A stretch of 64,000 nucleotides of DNA, taken from Paenibacillus woosongensis. GTDB taxonomy: Bacteria; Bacillota; Bacilli; Paenibacillales; Paenibacillaceae. Position 1 is the first letter of the stretch, and the number at the start of each line of letters is the position of its first letter. The position numbers and the translations under genes are program-made. The stretch is taken from contig NZ_CP126084.1 of assembly GCF_030122845.1 (NCBI RefSeq), positions 5,046,501 to 5,110,500 on the forward strand, written 5' to 3'. Below are positions 61,824 through 64,000 of this stretch, one piece after another. The notes beneath the pieces were generated by a model. That model ran no database searches. It had not been told where the DNA came from and saw only the letters and a program-made list of their open reading frames with translations.

Positions 61824-62143
61824 GTAAATCCCTGCCTTCTGCGTATTTGATTACACCGCCGCATGGCGGCTATGAAGTCAGGAAGGCGGCTAGCTGAAAC
61901 GCATCCTTACCTGTATATGTTTAACTGCTCGTCAGCAGAGTTATTTCTTACACGGTAACAATCGCTGTAAAGGTCATTTCAGTTGCGGACAGAATAATAA
62001 CTCTTTGTCTAGCCCCCCTACTCTTAATAGTGGCGGTATCTATCGTAAAAGATGCGCTTCCTGACCTTTCATCCTCCCTATCGTGAGAGGGTATTGTACA
62101 GTTGCGATTCATTTTTGAAAAAACCGTGAGAAAGCGAAGATAA

Positions 62144-62189
62144 CAAAAAACAGGTCAATCATGGTGGTATCTGACCATAATCGACCTGT
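62144..62189 (-). terminator. Strong orphan terminator on the minus strand
   Basis: ACAGGTCGATTATGGT pairs with ACCATGATTGACCTGT (two mismatches), followed by TTTTTTG on the minus strand. No gene ends before it within 180 bases, so it may belong to a lost gene or a short RNA. Confidence 0.75.
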
Positions 62190-62339
62190 CCAACGTAACG
62201 GAATACCGTTATTTAGGGTATAAATTCAAGCATTGCATGTGCGTACAGGCATATTAACGGAATATCATATGGGGATTATAAGGTTTAAGTTCTTTTGAAT
62301 CGAGTCGCCCGATTCATTCGACACTGGGTGGGGTAAAAG

Positions 62340-62371
62340 AAAGACCTCAAGGAGTGTTTATCCTTGAGGTC
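62340..62371 (-). terminator. Intrinsic terminator of the toxin-immunity pair
   Basis: GACCTCAAGGA and TCCTTGAGGTC form an 11-bp perfect stem, followed by TTTCTTTT on the minus strand, just past the immunity gene stop. Confidence 0.85.
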
Positions 62372-62376
62372 AGAAG

Positions 62377-62934
62377 TCAATATGAAAATTGTTTTAGAAA
62401 TTCATTCACCCAGTCAATGTTGGAATTATACTCCCTTTGATTATGTTCCCAATACTCAATAAATCCTTGTTTGCAAGTCACGTACTGGGGGTATAAACTC
62501 TGAACCAGTTCTATCAACTCTGTACTACCACCCAACACTGCATGCCCTTCGTGAGAAATGATTACTCCCCAATTGCCACAAGTCGAATAAACTGCGTTTT
62601 CGATTACAATGGGGATATCTGTATAATCCTCAAATGTTGATGAAGTCGTGCCCATCCAGTGGCTATGTTCGTAAGACCCACTGGATAAGGACTTGGAAAA
62701 GCAGTCACCTTCAATTTCGGAAATAAAGAAGTCAACTTCCCCAAAATGGCTGATTGCTTGACGAAGAACATTAAACTGCTCTTCTTGAAGGTAATATCCA
62801 TCAGTAGGAAACAAAAGTAACTTAGCTTGGATATTATCAGTAAAGCAATTATCAAAGGGGTCTTTATTCTTGAACACCTTATGGAAATTACGTTCAAGAT
62901 TTTTTATAGCTTCAACTTCAGTAATCTTTTGCAT
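62377..62934 (-). CDS. Putative immunity protein of the adjacent HINT toxin
   Basis: 185 residues from ATG 62934, six bases after GGAGG, one base beyond the toxin stop. Acidic overall (DCFSKSLSSGSYEHSHWMG, DWVNEFLKQFS), no signal peptide, consistent with a cytoplasmic inhibitor of a basic nuclease-like toxin tip. Residues about 100-165 (PIVIENAVYSTCGNWGVIISHEGHAVLGGSTELIELV in part) look like a compact alpha/beta domain seen in many Imm proteins. I do not recognise a named Imm family. Role assigned by position and coupling. Confidence 0.65.
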   Translation of the reverse strand: MQKITEVEAIKNLERNFHKVFKNKDPFDNCFTDNIQAKLLLFPTDGYYLQEEQFNVLRQAISHFGEVDFFISEIEGDCFSKSLSSGSYEHSHWMGTTSSTFEDYTDIPIVIENAVYSTCGNWGVIISHEGHAVLGGSTELIELVQSLYPQYVTCKQGFIEYWEHNQREYNSNIDWVNEFLKQFSY

Positions 62935-62935
62935 A

Positions 62936-64000
62936 TCAATCCTCCAAAAACTTGATTTTCCGAACTCCACTAATTCCGTTTACATCGATTGTCGGAGGTC
63001 CGGATTTAGAAGATGCACGATAGGTAAAAGTAACACCATTTGCATCCTTCCCAACAAAAACTCCCGGTGAAACCTCTTTGTAGCTACTAACCTGCTCTTT
63101 AAAGAAACCAAAAGCATCATCAGCATTTCCAGTAATTCTCTTAATGTCTTTTTGGTCAGCCTGTCCTAATTTCTTCAAGTCATCCGCACTAAACTTACCC
63201 CAACAATTCGTATTATGAACCCAAATCCCTAAATCAGTAACATAATACGTATGAAAATCCTCAACCGTAAAGTTATAAACCATCACTGGCTCATCTAGTA
63301 AGGTAAACTCTACTCTATCAATAGTTAAGTTACTACCATCTGCCTTTTGTAGCTTGTCTCCTGCTTTTAGTTCATCTGCGAAGACCCATCCTCTACCTTC
63401 AACCCAGAATGGATGGTTATCTGTTGTCTCAATAAGCAAGTCACCAATGTATAGCTTAATTATATCATTACGGTAATTTGTATAAAGTGCTGTTACTTCC
63501 TTGTATGCAAGCTCACCGTTTTCATCAAACTCAGACTTAGCAAGAACCTTATCCCCGACTTCAATGTCTTCGATATTCTTCTCCCCTTCGTCTGTGAGGA
63601 CCTTCGTACCCGCTATAAAGCAGTTGCAACCAATAGCCGCTTTGCCCTTAGTTCCTGTAGTTCCTTTAGCCCCTTTAGTCAAACTAGTATAGCTTGATAG
63701 GCCAAATGCACCCACCACGACCATATCCGCTTTAAATCCTGTACTTGAAACGTCAAAACTCATTTTATCTATTTCAGCTACTGTTAGTTTAGATAAATCT
63801 GTACCCTTTTTGCGTAGTGAGTTTAGTTCATTAATTACATAAGTTGTATGACTTAAATATGAATCATCAAGTCTGTCGTATGCCTCTGTTCCGTAGTACC
63901 ACAACAAATAATAATTTTGAGCTATATAAAAACCTTGGGCCTCAGCGTCGAACCATTTCCAACGTTCAGAATATAATTGATTTACTTCGGCTAATGTTAG
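62936..64000 (-). CDS. Polymorphic toxin, C-terminal portion with HINT domain and toxin tip (cut by window edge)
   Basis: The frame is open through the window edge, so the N-terminal trafficking part is unseen. The visible C-terminal 354 residues contain a helical pre-toxin part, a KGAKGTTGTKGKAA linker, then a HINT (intein-like) protease: CNCFIAGTKVLTDEGEKNIED, the TxxH block TTDNHPFWVEGRGW, and the closing VEDFHTYYVTDLGIWVHN. HINT domains release C-terminal toxins by self-cleavage. The last 90 or so residues (CWGKFSADDLKKLGQADQ ... ASSKSGPPTIDVNG ... KIKFLED) are the toxin tip; the K/R-S-G-x-P-T-I pattern resembles small nuclease-like tips, but the family is not identified. Confidence 0.8.
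   Translation of the reverse strand, partial: LTLAEVNQLYSERWKWFDAEAQGFYIAQNYYLLWYYGTEAYDRLDDSYLSHTTYVINELNSLRKKGTDLSKLTVAEIDKMSFDVSSTGFKADMVVVGAFGLSSYTSLTKGAKGTTGTKGKAAIGCNCFIAGTKVLTDEGEKNIEDIEVGDKVLAKSEFDENGELAYKEVTALYTNYRNDIIKLYIGDLLIETTDNHPFWVEGRGWVFADELKAGDKLQKADGSNLTIDRVEFTLLDEPVMVYNFTVEDFHTYYVTDLGIWVHNTNCWGKFSADDLKKLGQADQKDIKRITGNADDAFGFFKEQVSSYKEVSPGVFVGKDANGVTFTYRASSKSGPPTIDVNGISGVRKIKFLED

Larger units (their letters stand above)
61824..62376. other. Gene-poor stretch at the toxin-locus edge
   Basis: No coding frame longer than 60 codons with support. It holds two minus-strand terminators (62144-62189 and 62340-62371) bounding about 150 bases, plus small palindromes (CCGCCATGCGGCGG near 61856; CCCTATCGTGAGAGGG near 62087). 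Probably eroded DNA. Confidence 0.6.

Noticed and set aside
1..64000. tRNA, rRNA, CRISPR, insertion sequences
   Set aside because: I looked for cloverleaf ends, rRNA blocks, repeat-spacer patterns and transposase frames and saw none.

Overview
The window looks like a chromosomal stretch of a Paenibacillus-type Firmicute. It has roughly 50% GC, AGGAGG-type ribosome binding sites, many TTG starts, three S-layer-homology (SLH) proteins, YesM/YesN-type two-component genes and a GH10 xylanase/aldouronate-type cluster. I see no rRNA, tRNA, CRISPR array or intact insertion sequence. The genus assignment is inferred from gene content only.

Layout. (1) 1-5310, minus strand: a cobalamin-riboswitch transcription unit. 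In transcription order it has a sigmaA-like promoter, a B12-box aptamer, an intrinsic terminator, then a large SLH protein with two helical-barrel modules and two DUF4430 modules (the two folds of animal intrinsic factor/transcobalamin), then the start of a membrane-anchored partner cut by the window edge. This is the best candidate for a poorly described system: corrinoid capture at the cell surface. (2) 5414-9055, minus: a compact exopolysaccharide operon like B. subtilis ydaJKLMN / Listeria pss, with a GH8-like protein, a degenerate GGDEF membrane protein that keeps an RxxD I-site, a tiny membrane protein and a GT2 synthase. (3) 9264-16099: a small protein, RlmN, a TIGR01777 epimerase, GDPD, an ABC-2 exporter of the COG4586/4587/3694 type, and a gene-free stretch with three copies of a short repeat. 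(4) 16100-25094: a lone GyrI-like protein opposite an AraC-GyrI fusion, an AAC(3)-family acetyltransferase, an SLH/Ig protein, an alpha/beta hydrolase, an ASCH protein, a TPR-S41 lipoprotein, and an Sfp-type phosphopantetheinyl transferase.

(5) 25180-34274: purine nucleoside salvage. DeoB, a BMP-family ABC transporter (NupNOPQ-like) and an NCS2 purine permease lie on the minus strand. A Crp/Fnr-family regulator and DeoD lie on the plus strand, with an evenly spaced GTTAAC array before deoD. (6) 34413-41564: a serine hydrolase, a copper-amine-oxidase-stalk protein, and a Fur-box-controlled divergent pair (YumC-like ferredoxin/flavodoxin reductase versus a siderophore-binding lipoprotein plus two FecCD permeases, with no ATPase gene). 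(7) 41648-44132: an epimerase, an HxlR regulator and an SDR.

(8) 44248-54068, minus: a xylo-oligosaccharide module with two AraC-type response regulators around one YesM kinase, then a sugar-binding lipoprotein, two permeases and a cytoplasmic GH10 xylanase. Candidate CcpA (cre) sites precede both the regulatory and the transport parts. (9) 54266-61366: a NodB-type deacetylase, a twice-frameshifted methyltransferase remnant, an SRPBCC protein, and a 1742-residue SLH-anchored PL9 pectate lyase. (10) 61563-64000: a decayed edge with a truncated GNAT, a gene-poor stretch, and the C-terminal end of a HINT-domain polymorphic toxin followed at once by its putative immunity gene.

Coordinates of CDS entries are my preferred starts. 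Several differ from the longest open frame because a Shine-Dalgarno site, signal peptide or terminator decides against it. Functional names are from family recognition by eye. No database search was run.
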